From positions 56,880 to 120,879 of the forward strand of contig CAZLQL010000001.1 of assembly GCA_964561875.1 (NCBI GenBank): a stretch of DNA of 64,000 nt. Direction: 5' to 3'. The position numbers were made by a program, and so were the translations under genes. Source of the stretch: CAIOGI01 sp964561875. GTDB lineage: Bacteria > Patescibacteriota > Minisyncoccia > Phycocordibacterales > PALSA-1337. Under the pieces are notes generated by a model. It was not told the origin of the DNA and made no database searches. It saw nothing but the letters and a program-made list of their open reading frames with translations. Shown here one piece after another: positions 7,222 to 14,309 of this stretch. The number at the start of each line of letters is the position of its first letter. Position 1 is the first letter of the stretch.

Positions 7222-7986
7222 ATGGATTTGGAATTAAATAAAAAAATAAAAATCCTTTACGAGGACAATGATATTATCGCTATAAACAAACCTGCAGGTT
7301 TGGTTGTTCATAGTGATGGTAGAACAAAAGAGCCTAGTTTAGTAGATTGGATTGAAGCAAACTATCCTGATACAAAAGGGGTTGGTGAACCTACGGTTAT
7401 GACATCAGGGGAGACTATAGAACGTTCTGGAATAGTACACAGACTTGATAGAGAGACTTCTGGAGTTATGCTTATTGCAAAAACCCAAAAAGGTCACGAA
7501 TATTTGAAGAAACAATTTCAAGATAGAACAATAAGAAAAAAATATTTAACTTTTATACATGGTGATTTGAAAGATGATTTTGGAATAATAAAAAAACCAA
7601 TAGGAAAGAGTCCTGCAGACTTTAGAAAGTGGTCAGCTACACGTGGGGCAAAAGGAGAGATGAGAGAGGCTGAAACATGGTGGACTAGACTAGTATTTAA
7701 AGATAGATTCTCTCTACTTTTAGTTGAACCAAAAACAGGTAGAACACATCAGATCAGGGTTCATATGAAAGCGCTAAATCATCCTGTAGTTTCAGATAAA
7801 CTTTATTCAAAAGAGAAGCCACAGGCACTAGGTTTTACTAGAACAGCACTACACGCTTGGTCTATTACTTTTATGAATTGTGACGATAAAAAGACAACGG
7901 TTGTAGCACCTATACCAGATGATTTTCATAATGCAATAAAAGAGTTAAATATAGAAGATATTGCTAAAAAAGAAGGTATATGTTAA
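7222..7986 (+). CDS. RluA-family pseudouridine synthase
   Basis: 254 residues from ATG 7222; an earlier in-frame start would lie inside tRNA-Val. Shows the RluA catalytic motif HRLDRETSGVMLIAKT (catalytic Asp in RLD), the IINKPAG-like start AINKPAGLVVHSDG, and the GRTHQIRVHMKALNHPVVSD segment. No S4 domain is visible at the N-terminus. RluA/RluD-type enzymes convert uridines in 23S rRNA or tRNA. It sits between tRNA-Val and rplS, a translation-related cluster, probably one transcript. Confidence 0.9.
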   Translation: MDLELNKKIKILYEDNDIIAINKPAGLVVHSDGRTKEPSLVDWIEANYPDTKGVGEPTVMTSGETIERSGIVHRLDRETSGVMLIAKTQKGHEYLKKQFQDRTIRKKYLTFIHGDLKDDFGIIKKPIGKSPADFRKWSATRGAKGEMREAETWWTRLVFKDRFSLLLVEPKTGRTHQIRVHMKALNHPVVSDKLYSKEKPQALGFTRTALHAWSITFMNCDDKKTTVVAPIPDDFHNAIKELNIEDIAKKEGIC

Positions 7987-7998
7987 TTTAGTCTTACT

Positions 7999-8433
7999 AT
8001 GTCAGTAAAAAATAATACTATAACACCAGCAAATACAGAGGAGAGATCAAAGCTTGATATGAGAGCAGGTGATACTGTTCGTGTATGGCAGAAGGTAAAA
8101 GAAAAGGATAAGACACGTCTACAGGCTTTCGAAGGTCTAGTTCTAGCAAGAAAGCATGGTACACAGTCTGGTGCTACATTTACAGTAAGAAAGGTTATGG
8201 ATGGAGTAGGGGTAGAGAGAATTTTCCCACTATATTCACCTATGATAGATAAGATAGAATTGATACGTCGCGCAAAAGTTCGTCGTTCAAAACTATATTT
8301 CGTTCGTGAAAAAGCTACAAAAGAAATCCGTCGCCAAATGAGAAGACTACTAGCTATTGAACCAGGACAAAATACAGATACAAAGATTGCAAAGACTGAA
8401 GAGGTAAAAGATCATAGTGAAGCTCAAGGTTAA
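7999..8433 (+). CDS. rplS: Ribosomal protein L19
   Basis: 144 residues. The L19 core is clear: RAGDTVRVWQKVKEKDKTRLQAFEGLVLARK, GATFTVRKVMDGVGVERIFPLYSP and KIELIRRAKVRRSKLYFVR. A polar tail of about 25 residues follows the usual end. It starts 12 bases after the pseudouridine synthase. The usual rpsP-rimM-trmD partners are not adjacent. No SD is visible. Confidence 0.95.
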   Translation: MSVKNNTITPANTEERSKLDMRAGDTVRVWQKVKEKDKTRLQAFEGLVLARKHGTQSGATFTVRKVMDGVGVERIFPLYSPMIDKIELIRRAKVRRSKLYFVREKATKEIRRQMRRLLAIEPGQNTDTKIAKTEEVKDHSEAQG

Positions 8434-8467
8434 GAGCTCATCTTTGGTATTTAAATTAGATTTTAAA

Positions 8468-8494
8468 AATGAGCTCTGAACTGAGCTCATTTTG
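8468..8494 (+). terminator. Terminator after rplS
   Basis: AATGAGCTC/GAGCTCATT 9-bp perfect stem with a TGAACT loop, then TTG. Weak U-tract but good stem. Confidence 0.7.
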
Positions 8495-8528
8495 CGTAAT
8501 AAATACGTAAAAATATAGAAAGGAAGTT

Positions 8529-8711
8529 ATGTTGTCTATAGTGAACGGTGATAGTGTTTTGAATGAAAGTTGTGAGGTTATCAAAATCCCTGAAGAAGGA
8601 ATGGTCGGTTTTTTAAAAGGTGAAAAATGCACATTCTTTATTCAGTTTGGATGGGTAACCCCTGATGAACTTTTTAGATTGAGACAAATCGAACCAAGAA
8701 TAGCTCCGTAG
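8529..8711 (+). CDS. Orphan small protein (60 aa)
   Basis: Not recognised; acidic and soluble, with a C-terminal FGWVTPDELFRLRQIEP. An AAAGGAA SD lies five bases before the ATG, unlike the neighbouring ribosomal gene, which has none. It is bracketed by two terminators, so it is an independent unit. Confidence 0.55.
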   Translation: MLSIVNGDSVLNESCEVIKIPEEGMVGFLKGEKCTFFIQFGWVTPDELFRLRQIEPRIAP

Positions 8712-8737
8712 AATTTCAATAACTTTCAATTAGCAAA

Positions 8738-8771
8738 AGTCACACTAGTAAAATAGTGTGACTATTTATTT
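8738..8771 (+). terminator. Terminator after the 60-aa orphan gene
   Basis: AGTCACACTA/TAGTGTGACT perfect 10-bp stem with GTAAAA loop, followed by ATTTATTT. Confidence 0.85.
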
Positions 8772-8806
8772 GAGATATAATACATAATTAGATATATTGC
8801 ATATAT

Positions 8807-8888
8807 GCCCAGGTGGCGAAATTGGTAGACGCATACCCTTGAGGTGGGTACGCCGTAAGGTGTGGAGGTTCGAGTCCTCTCTTGGGCA
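8807..8888 (+). tRNA. tRNA-Leu(GAG), target of an insertion
   Basis: GCCCAGG/CTTGGGC acceptor stem (one G-U), anticodon arm TACCC-TTGAGGT-GGGTA giving anticodon GAG, long variable arm, TTCGAGTC T-loop, discriminator A, no encoded CCA. Its last 13 bases belong to a 37-bp sequence repeated at 9722-9758, so the gene served as an integration site and was restored on insertion. Confidence 0.95.
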
Positions 8889-8912
8889 CAGAAATTCTTA
8901 CATTATTCTATA
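8876..8912 (+). repeat. Left attachment-site repeat (37 bp)
   Basis: Begins CCTCTCTTGGG at the tRNA-Leu T-arm/acceptor stem, continues CACAGAAATTCTTA and ends CATTATTCTATA. Identical over 37 bases to 9722-9758; the flanking bases differ on both sides. Confidence 0.9.
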
Positions 8913-9438
8913 CGACTCACGAATTCGAGATGCTTCCGAAGCGCTCGGTCATGGAGCGAATCTGCGGATGTGTGATGCAATGTCGCAGATTGGCTGGGGA
9001 GTATGACCGAACCGACTCGAGCGTGACAGCGTGGAGCCATGTTGCAATGATACATCCCATGCTCCGTCGATTGGAGTAACTCATGGAGACTCAAGAGCGT
9101 AATGACAGGCTTCCAAAACTCAAGAACGGCTTTCACCAGTATTCACGTGTGAAATGAGATTCTGTCGGAAAATTGACGCCAATTCAGCCGTCCTGTACTA
9201 TCTAGATTAGATGCGCGAGACCCAACGCCAATAAATTGGGCGCGGGCGGGCGAGGTGTAGGTCGTAGAAAGGGTTAAACTTCCCATTACTAGGGTGTGGG
9301 CAATGTTAGTACTGCGCGCTCGTAAGGAATCAGCATAGGGAATGCATCTCGGCTCTGAGTATACTCCATCAAGTGCAATCGATTGTCTCGTGGATTGGGC
9401 TTACCAAAGTATTGGCAAGTCTTAACACCAGACAATGT

Positions 9439-9675
9439 ATGTATCATGACCACAGAACAAAATGTATCAGCATCGCCGCCTTGATTGGGCTCATACTCGC
9501 GATTCTTATCGTATTGGTGATAGATTGGTTGAACACTTAAGTAAGTACAAGGTTAGCCTGGGTGGCAGTGGGAACTCCTGTTGTCGCCCTTTTTGTTGGC
9601 AAATTGATTAATGCGAGACCCATTGCGACAGCGCCGATACAAAGAAGGTCATTTGGAGAGAAGCGCACTTTCTAG
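9439..9675 (+). pseudogene. Membrane-protein frame interrupted by one TAA
   Basis: ATG 9439 opens a 33-codon frame with a strong transmembrane helix (ISIAALIGLILAILIVLVI) ending in TAA at 9538-9540. The same frame then continues without stop for 44 codons (9541-9672) with a second hydrophobic helix (WVAVGTPVVALFVG) and a basic tail, ending at TAG 9673-9675. Either this is a decayed two-helix membrane protein, a stop-codon readthrough case, or a base-call error. Only the first 33 residues would be made by normal translation. Confidence 0.45.
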
Positions 9676-9721
9676 TTCCGATGCAACTGGTCCTTAGACA
9701 AGCGTCGTTCTCAAACCCATC

Positions 9722-9758
9722 CCTCTCTTGGGCACAGAAATTCTTACATTATTCTATA
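9722..9758 (+). repeat. Right attachment-site repeat (37 bp)
   Basis: Exact second copy of 8876-8912. The bases that follow (AGGACTCG, then a GGAGT-loop-ACTCC hairpin) are the probable original downstream sequence of tRNA-Leu before insertion. Confidence 0.9.
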
Positions 9759-9848
9759 AGGACTCGAAAGCCGGAGTTTTGTTTTACTCCTATACATATC
9801 TCAAAAATATGATATAAATTAGTATGTCAATATATTTATTGGCAATAT

Positions 9849-9923
9849 GGTGGCTATAGTTTAGTGGTAAAACCTCGGTCTGTGGATCCGAAGTTGTGGG
9901 TTCGATTCCCACTAGCCACCCCA
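9849..9923 (+). tRNA. tRNA-His(GUG), CCA encoded
   Basis: Has the extra 5' G (G-1) facing discriminator C, the hallmark of tRNA-His; acceptor stem GTGGCTA/TAGCCAC, anticodon loop CTGTGGA with anticodon GTG, TTCGATTC T-loop and encoded CCA at 9921-9923. The base pair closing the anticodon loop is a T-T mismatch as I read it. Confidence 0.93.
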
Positions 9924-9983
9924 AAAATAGATTTTCCCAATTTAGCTTTTGCTAGCTTGGTAAAATCAGTTCCAATCTAAAAT

Positions 9984-10193
9984 ATGAATAAAGAAACATT
10001 CGATAAACTATCAGTAGATCATAAATGGACAGTTGTTCATGAATACACTGAATTATTAAAATCTGCTACACACAACAGGATGTCGTTGTTACCAGGGACT
10101 GCGGCTATTGCAGTAGGTCTATTGGTCATTACAACTTTTAGGCAGGACATATTGAGTCTAAGTTGGGATTATTTCTTTTTTCAGTCATTTTGA
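9984..10193 (+). CDS. Truncated or frameshifted small membrane protein
   Basis: 69 residues: a soluble helical start (residues 1-30), then a hydrophobic helix around residues 37-52 (PGTAAIAVGLLVITTF). The product ends abruptly in SLSWDYFFFQSF. A different frame from about 10152 reads a second strong helix (LGLFLFSVILIFHFWK) to a TAA at 10217-10219, just before the next gene. A single-base shift would join them into a normal two-helix protein, so this may be a broken gene or a sequencing error. Confidence 0.5.
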   Translation: MNKETFDKLSVDHKWTVVHEYTELLKSATHNRMSLLPGTAAIAVGLLVITTFRQDILSLSWDYFFFQSF

Positions 10194-10223
10194 TTTTTCA
10201 TTTTTGGAAAATATGCTAAATAT

Positions 10224-10643
10224 ATGAATCTAATTCAGAAAATAAAGGCTTTAGATTTACCCATTGGCAAATATATTGTTTTCGGCAGCTCTGTTATGGA
10301 AGTTCATGGAATACGAAAAGCTAAAGATATTGATTTGATTGTTGATAAGGATGTATATAGAGAACTAAAAAATCGAGGCTGGAAAAGATATTGGTTTTTC
10401 AAAAGAGTTCTTACATGTAAGGCATTGAAGAAAGATGGGAATGAAGCATTCAGTCATATCAAATGGAAGACTTATCAAGTAGGAAATGATGAGCTGTTTA
10501 AAAAAGCAGAAATAATAGACGGGGTTCCATTTATGGAAATTAATGAATATTTAAGATACAAAAGATGCCTTCCTCGACCGAAAGACAAAGCAGATGTTAA
10601 ATTAATTGAAGCTTACTTAGCGTCAGGGAAGACAGGAATGTGA
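10224..10643 (+). CDS. Nucleotidyltransferase-fold protein
   Basis: 139 residues. The start YIVFGSSVMEVHGIRKAKDIDLIVD has the NTase pattern GS...DxD (D residues at about 34 and 36), with a later FMEINEYLRYKR and a C-terminal helix. Such small proteins resemble MNT-type antitoxins or aminoglycoside-type NTases; substrate unknown, and no HEPN partner is adjacent. Its 3' end overlaps a minus-strand frame (10613-10741). Confidence 0.65.
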   Translation: MNLIQKIKALDLPIGKYIVFGSSVMEVHGIRKAKDIDLIVDKDVYRELKNRGWKRYWFFKRVLTCKALKKDGNEAFSHIKWKTYQVGNDELFKKAEIIDGVPFMEINEYLRYKRCLPRPKDKADVKLIEAYLASGKTGM

Positions 10644-10741
10644 ATCATCGGATCATTTAATTTCTCAAACACAGTTCTAACTTCCTCTACGACAGCACCC
10701 ATCAATATTTTTCTATATAACGCCCTTATTTCAAGGCCCAT
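10613..10741 (-). pseudogene. Minus-strand remnant sharing a conserved peptide with 11099-11239
   Basis: A 42-codon frame starting MGLEIRALYRKILMGAVVEE on the minus strand. Its middle, GAVVEEVRTVFEKLND, matches GTVVEQVRTIFEKRND in another minus-strand frame 500 bases away. At DNA level most differences fall on third codon positions, showing that both were translated and selected as protein. The family is unknown to me; the short size suggests fragments of a larger gene, but a real small protein cannot be excluded. Confidence 0.4.
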
Positions 10742-10760
10742 TTTCAGTTCCAGTTATCTA

Positions 10761-10790
10761 TTGACTTTTGTATATATTATGTGCTATAAT
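10761..10790 (+). promoter_or_regulatory. Consensus promoter giving a leaderless mRNA
   Basis: TTGACT (10761-10766), 18-base spacer, TATAAT (10785-10790). The start codon of the next gene is at 10799, eight bases after the -10 box, so transcription would begin at or within two bases of the ATG. Confidence 0.85.
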
Positions 10791-10798
10791 GCTACTGA

Positions 10799-11017
10799 AT
10801 GAAAGCTTGTATTCGTTCTTCCAATGGTTCCGACGTACAGTCGGAAGTTATGTTAGCTCCAATCGACTCGAGAAGTATCCGCTTTGATAGGTGGCTACAA
10901 AGTCTCACTCCTGCACAACGTATTTTCGTCCACAGAGAAAATAGTTGTTCAGAAGGTGGGACCTATGGACCAGATGCGGATGACTTGCAGATTCCAGAGA
11001 TTCCAGAATTGGAGTGA
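10799..11017 (+). CDS. Orphan hypothetical protein (72 aa), leaderless
   Basis: Not recognised. Soluble, with an acidic C-terminus (DADDLQIPEIPELE). Driven by a near-consensus promoter whose predicted start coincides with the ATG, and closed by a strong terminator. Serine- and arginine-rich N-terminal half. One of the self-contained orphan units of this region. Confidence 0.55.
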   Translation: MKACIRSSNGSDVQSEVMLAPIDSRSIRFDRWLQSLTPAQRIFVHRENSCSEGGTYGPDADDLQIPEIPELE

Positions 11018-11063
11018 AAAACAATTAACAAAAAGGTGTCATATTTTATGAGTGTCTATCGTT

Positions 11064-11100
11064 AAACCACATTACCGCAAGGGATGTGGTTTCCTTTTTT
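11064..11100 (+). terminator. Terminator after the 72-aa orphan
   Basis: AAACCACAT/ATGTGGTTT perfect 9-bp stem, then CCTTTTTT. Confidence 0.85.
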
Positions 11101-11239
11101 ATAGTGAATTGAGATATAGGGTAAAAATAGAAATGTAGATCGTCGCGTCATTCCTTTTCTCGAAAATAGTTCTAACCTGCTCCACAACAGTACCCACAGT
11201 TTGACTATTACAGTGTAAGTGTGGTAATATTTTTTTGGA
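11099..11239 (-). pseudogene. Second minus-strand remnant with the shared peptide
   Basis: Open on the minus strand from a stop upstream of 11239 to TAA at 11099-11101, with SKKILP...GTVVEQVRTIFEKRND. No good start codon except GTG 11197. A neighbouring frame on the same strand (ATG 11292) reads MPIITPELAVLAISDEFNPK, so a frameshift near 11200 may have split a longer gene. Its relation to 10613-10741 is clear from the shared 16-residue block. Confidence 0.4.
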
Positions 11240-11323
11240 TTAAATTCATCTGAGATAGCTAATACTGCTAACTCTGGCGTAATTATAGGCACTCACAAAG
11301 GCGTACCGACAGTACGGAGTTAA

Positions 11324-11824
11324 ATGAATTTATCAAACAGTACCATGAAAATAAACTTGTATTGCGACGTGTTGCTGGTACCTCCAGCTGTTCTAGTAAA
11401 AGCTGGAAAGGCGTGTGCTTACGTTGAACGTTTTATGAAAACGATCTCATTGCCGACACTCTTGGTTCCGGGTCAGACCTATTATATGAAATTTGATCTT
11501 GTAACTGGGGCTCCTGGCCCAACTGATTTTTCAGTCGTAGACTCGGGTGTTTTTGAAGATGGTGATAAACAGATCCCATATATAGTCTTGAAAGATGATT
11601 TTTGGCTGGCCTTCGACCCATGGTTTGAGTATGAGGCAACAATTGATCAGAAAAAGCGTTCTCAGGACGAACAGATTGCAATGTGGCGTAAGGAGGACGA
11701 AGCGGCACTTGAAAAGACGATACAGAGGTTTTCGCAAAATGGTTGGAAGATGTGTCACCTTGCGATGAGTGGACCAGTGCGGTCAAGTCCAAGTTTTGAT
11801 GATTGTGTGCATAATAGTAGGTGA
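11324..11824 (+). CDS. Orphan hypothetical protein (166 aa)
   Basis: Not recognised. Beta-rich N-terminal half (YCDVLLVPPAVLVKAG ... GQTYYMKFDLVTG) then a helical, highly charged part (IDQKKRSQDEQIAMWRKEDE). GGAG lies about seven bases before ATG 11324, an SD; a second start at 11345 is possible. Codon use is richer in G+C than the core genes. Followed closely by a terminator next to the scaffold gap. Confidence 0.55.
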   Translation: MNLSNSTMKINLYCDVLLVPPAVLVKAGKACAYVERFMKTISLPTLLVPGQTYYMKFDLVTGAPGPTDFSVVDSGVFEDGDKQIPYIVLKDDFWLAFDPWFEYEATIDQKKRSQDEQIAMWRKEDEAALEKTIQRFSQNGWKMCHLAMSGPVRSSPSFDDCVHNSR

Positions 11825-11825
11825 G

Positions 11826-11880
11826 TAGATTTTTTAGTCAAAAGTCCCTAGGTAAAACTAGCGGGCTTTTTATTTATAAC
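11826..11880 (+). repeat. 55-bp contig-end repeat, left copy
   Basis: Identical over all 55 bases to 11981-12035 on the other side of the N-run. The exact length and position, ending at the gap on one side and starting at it on the other, look like an unmerged assembly overlap rather than biology. Confidence 0.9.
11843..11871 (+). terminator. Terminator within the 55-bp repeat
   Basis: AGTCCCTAG pairs with CTAGCGGGCT (one bulged C) around GTAAAA, then TTTTT. It ends the 166-aa orphan gene; the second copy (11998-12026) is probably the same terminator counted twice. Confidence 0.75.
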
Positions 11881-11980
11881 NNNNNNNNNNNNNNNNNNNN
11901 NNNNNNNNNNNNNNNNNNNNNNNNNNNNNNNNNNNNNNNNNNNNNNNNNNNNNNNNNNNNNNNNNNNNNNNNNNNNNNNN
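11881..11980. other. Scaffold gap of exactly 100 N
   Basis: One hundred undetermined bases. Flanked by the identical 55-bp sequence, so the true gap is probably zero or negative in length and the two contigs likely join directly through one copy of the repeat. Confidence 0.97.
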
Positions 11981-12035
11981 TAGATTTTTTAGTCAAAAGT
12001 CCCTAGGTAAAACTAGCGGGCTTTTTATTTATAAC
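11981..12035 (+). repeat. 55-bp contig-end repeat, right copy
   Basis: Exact copy of 11826-11880, including a second copy of the terminator hairpin. Confidence 0.9.
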
Positions 12036-12081
12036 TCTGATAATACACCGTCATTAAAATATAACTGTTATAATGATCAGT

Positions 12082-12402
12082 ATGAATCAGGCCTTATTTA
12101 TTATATTTATATCCGTAGCAATTTTATTTGAATCTTTTGCAGATGTTCTATTTAAATTTTCACATACAGAGAGTAAACAAATATTTTTATGGATTGGTAT
12201 TGTTCTTTATACTATAGGAACAGTTATATGGGCCTATTCTCTGAAGTATGAATTTCTATCAAAAGCTATTTCTCTATTTACTATTTTAAATTTAGTAGTG
12301 GTAACTTTGGCTGGAGTTTTTATATTTAAAGAGGAACTAACTTTAATAAATAAAATAGGAATACTGCTTGGTATAGTATCGGTATTTTTAATTGAAAAAT
12401 AA
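12082..12402 (+). CDS. Small four-helix transporter-like protein (SMR/EamA type)
   Basis: About 106 residues with four hydrophobic helices: FIIFISVAILFESFADVLFK with the conserved Glu in helix 1, then WIGIVLYTIGTVIW, ISLFTILNLVVVTLAGVFIF with a following KEEL, and IGILLGIVSVFLI. This is the pattern of small multidrug-resistance or half-size DMT transporters that work as dimers. ATG 12082 is preferred to ATG 12073 because TATAAT occupies 12069-12074; transcription would start at the chosen ATG. Its stop overlaps the next start (TAATG). Confidence 0.8.
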   Translation: MNQALFIIFISVAILFESFADVLFKFSHTESKQIFLWIGIVLYTIGTVIWAYSLKYEFLSKAISLFTILNLVVVTLAGVFIFKEELTLINKIGILLGIVSVFLIEK

Positions 12403-13274
12403 TGAAAAATAAAATCACATATCTTTTAATAATAATTTTAGCGATTACATACACCGCTTTTTATATTATTTCAAATAAGAAAGACGATAAGCCTATAATT
12501 ACTATATATCCCGAGACTATATATCAAGGTGATCCTATATTTATCAGTATAAATGCTAGTTCAAGTATAAAAAGTGTTTTATATGATGATAAAGTATTAA
12601 AAACTTTTAATTATAATAAAAATCAAAATTCAATTATACCTACAGACTTTTATGAAAAGAATTTAAAACACAAGGTTTTAGTTTCTTTAAACAATGGTAT
12701 GAATATTGAAAAAGATATCATTCTTACAAATAGAGAAAAGATAGTTAAGCCTTTAGGTATACCAGAAAAAATGGGTGGCAATACTAAAACAGCAGGAAAG
12801 ACGTTGGTAAATAATCTTTCAATTGAAAATAAGATACTAAACAATATAAAAAGTGAAGCAAAGATTTTATGGCTAAAACCTTTTGGGAAACCACTAGATA
12901 CTATGATAGTTACAGATGGTTATGGATACAATAGAGATACAGCTGGGTACAGTATAGTTCATAAAGGTACAGATTTTAGAGCGAGTGTAGGTATACCAGT
13001 ATATGCTATGAATGATGGAATAGTAAAAATAAAAAGAGAGTTTTCGACATATGGAAATACTGTAGCGATAGACCATGGTGATGGTCTCATTACGTTCTAT
13101 ATGCATTTAGACAAAATAAATGTTAATCAAGGAGATTTTGTAAAACTTGGTGATACCATAGGGAAGAGTGGGGAGACGGGTTATGTTTCTGCACCACATT
13201 TACATATAAGTATAAAAATAAATGGTATATCTATAAATCCATACACCTTTATGAAGTTTTTTGGAATATTATAA
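12402..13274 (+). CDS. Membrane-anchored M23 family metallopeptidase
   Basis: 290 residues: signal anchor at 5-24, a beta-rich domain (about 30-130), then a LytM/M23 domain (about 180-290) with HKGTDFR (HxxxD zinc ligands), YMHL and HLHISI (HxH). All zinc ligands are present. M23 enzymes cut peptidoglycan cross-links; some act as activators. Coupled by overlap to the SMR-like gene. The N-terminal region resembles a bacterial Ig-like fold and may bind or position the enzyme in the wall. Confidence 0.88.
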   Translation: MKNKITYLLIIILAITYTAFYIISNKKDDKPIITIYPETIYQGDPIFISINASSSIKSVLYDDKVLKTFNYNKNQNSIIPTDFYEKNLKHKVLVSLNNGMNIEKDIILTNREKIVKPLGIPEKMGGNTKTAGKTLVNNLSIENKILNNIKSEAKILWLKPFGKPLDTMIVTDGYGYNRDTAGYSIVHKGTDFRASVGIPVYAMNDGIVKIKREFSTYGNTVAIDHGDGLITFYMHLDKINVNQGDFVKLGDTIGKSGETGYVSAPHLHISIKINGISINPYTFMKFFGIL

Positions 13275-13299
13275 AGTATATAAGATTTTAAATATAAGA

Positions 13300-13324
13300 A
13301 ATAAAGTAGGCCTTTTGGGCCTAC
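13300..13324. terminator. Terminator between convergent genes
   Basis: GTAGGCC/GGCCTAC perfect 7-bp stem. The T-rich side on the minus strand (TTTATTTC) fits the end of the minus-strand orphan gene; it may also stop the M23 transcript. Confidence 0.65.
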
Positions 13325-13342
13325 ATGTCAAAAATAATTAAA

Positions 13343-13702
13343 TTAAATAGTCTTTGAAATTAGCATTATTCCTGCATACCCAACATATAACTGTAAAGAA
13401 TCAAAACTAACTCTTCTAAACTTTAATCTGAGTGTAGAAAGTAAATGTTCGAAACTGATTACATCTACTACTTGTATGTACATACGATCCCTTTCACCAC
13501 TTATAGACCCCCATTCAACTCTTTCGATTAATGGACAGGGTATATAGGGATTACCGTCAGTGATCAAGATGGTATCTCTTTGATTTTGTACAAATCTCAT
13601 GGTGTTCAATTGGACACCGGGCGCATTCCGGTGCACAAGATTAACCAGTGCAAGTATTGTGGTCCGACTTTCAACTTCTAAAATACCTATCGTTTTGCTC
13701 AT
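13343..13702 (-). CDS. Orphan hypothetical protein with a perfect SD
   Basis: 119 residues from the ATG at 13702, five bases after AAAGGAGG. An upstream in-frame ATG (13717) would lie before the SD, so the inner start is preferred. Not recognised; soluble, with GILEVESRTTILALVNLVHRN and many beta-prone stretches. The strong SD contrasts with the leaderless core genes. Confidence 0.6.
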   Translation of the reverse strand: MSKTIGILEVESRTTILALVNLVHRNAPGVQLNTMRFVQNQRDTILITDGNPYIPCPLIERVEWGSISGERDRMYIQVVDVISFEHLLSTLRLKFRRVSFDSLQLYVGYAGIMLISKTI

Positions 13703-13815
13703 AAAACCTCCTTTCATAGCTTTTGTGCAATTTATTTGAATATTACACTTTATATTTAAAAAAACAAATATGTTATAATGTTTTTATTGAGATCCTAGAG
13801 ATCCAAAACTAATTT

Positions 13816-14280
13816 ATGGATCTACATAATCATAAAGAAAATATTGAAGATGCAGATCTAAGGTGTAATTCTTGTGGGAAACTTCTTGCTAAAGGTAATA
13901 AGAGTAAAATGTTTTTTGAAATAAAGTGTAATAGATGTGGTTCTATAAATTCTATATTTAAAGGAATAAACGATCAGGTAGTTATTACAGATAAAAATGG
14001 GATTATACTTTATGCAAATCCTATAGTAGAGAGTTTGACTGGGTATTCTCTTTCTGAGATTCTAGGTCAAAAGCCATCGCTATGGGGAGGGCAAATGCCA
14101 AAGGAATTCTACAAAGAAATGTGGCATAAGATAAGTGTAGAAAAAGTTCCAATATCTGTAAATGTAAAAAATAGAAGGAAAGACGGCACACTTTACGATG
14201 CAAACCTCAAGATATCACCAGTGTTTGGAAAAGATAATGAAGTTAGTATGTATGTAGGTATCGAGACTATCATAGAATAG
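13816..14280 (+). CDS. Zinc-finger plus PAS domain protein
   Basis: 154 residues. Residues 16-44 hold a Com-like zinc ribbon (CNSCGKLL ... CNRCGSIN; two CxxC pairs). Residues about 50-154 are a PAS domain: DQVVITDKNGIILYANP, ESLTGYSLSEILGQ, then KDGTLYDANLKISPVF. No output domain is attached, so it probably senses a ligand or redox state and passes it on by protein contact, or binds nucleic acid through the ribbon. A GAF protein follows 29 bases later, suggesting a small sensory unit. Confidence 0.8.
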   Translation: MDLHNHKENIEDADLRCNSCGKLLAKGNKSKMFFEIKCNRCGSINSIFKGINDQVVITDKNGIILYANPIVESLTGYSLSEILGQKPSLWGGQMPKEFYKEMWHKISVEKVPISVNVKNRRKDGTLYDANLKISPVFGKDNEVSMYVGIETIIE

Positions 14281-14309
14281 CTATTATTATTTTTTTTATT
14301 TAATTTTTT

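Larger units (their letters stand above)
8876..9758. mobile_element. Compact tRNA-Leu-integrated element (846 bp unit, no integrase)
   Basis: The tRNA-Leu 3' end plus 24 trailing bases (8876-8912) is repeated exactly at 9722-9758. The DNA between is clearly richer in G+C than its surroundings and holds no recognisable gene. This is the footprint of site-specific integration into a tRNA 3' end, as made by tyrosine recombinases. No integrase is present, so it is either a non-autonomous or satellite element mobilised in trans, or a deletion remnant. Inside are nested inverted repeats (TCGGTCAT...ATGACCGA with AATCTGCG...CGCAGATT inside, about 8945-9010) and one interrupted membrane-protein frame (9439-9675). 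Confidence 0.75.

Noticed and set aside
8797..9136. Overlapping frames on both strands across tRNA-Leu and the element start
   Set aside because: They run through the tRNA gene and the inverted repeats and have no start signals or domain-like sequence; G+C-rich DNA gives long random frames.
8913..9721. Group I or group II intron in the tRNA-Leu element
   Set aside because: The tRNA is complete and not interrupted, and I see no domain V or P7-like core; att-type repeats explain the structure better.
11433..11792. Minus-strand frames opposite the 166-aa orphan
   Set aside because: Shadows of the plus-strand gene; no SD or promoter.
11881..11980. Coding through the N-run
   Set aside because: The frame spans undetermined bases and duplicate contig ends; it is an artefact.
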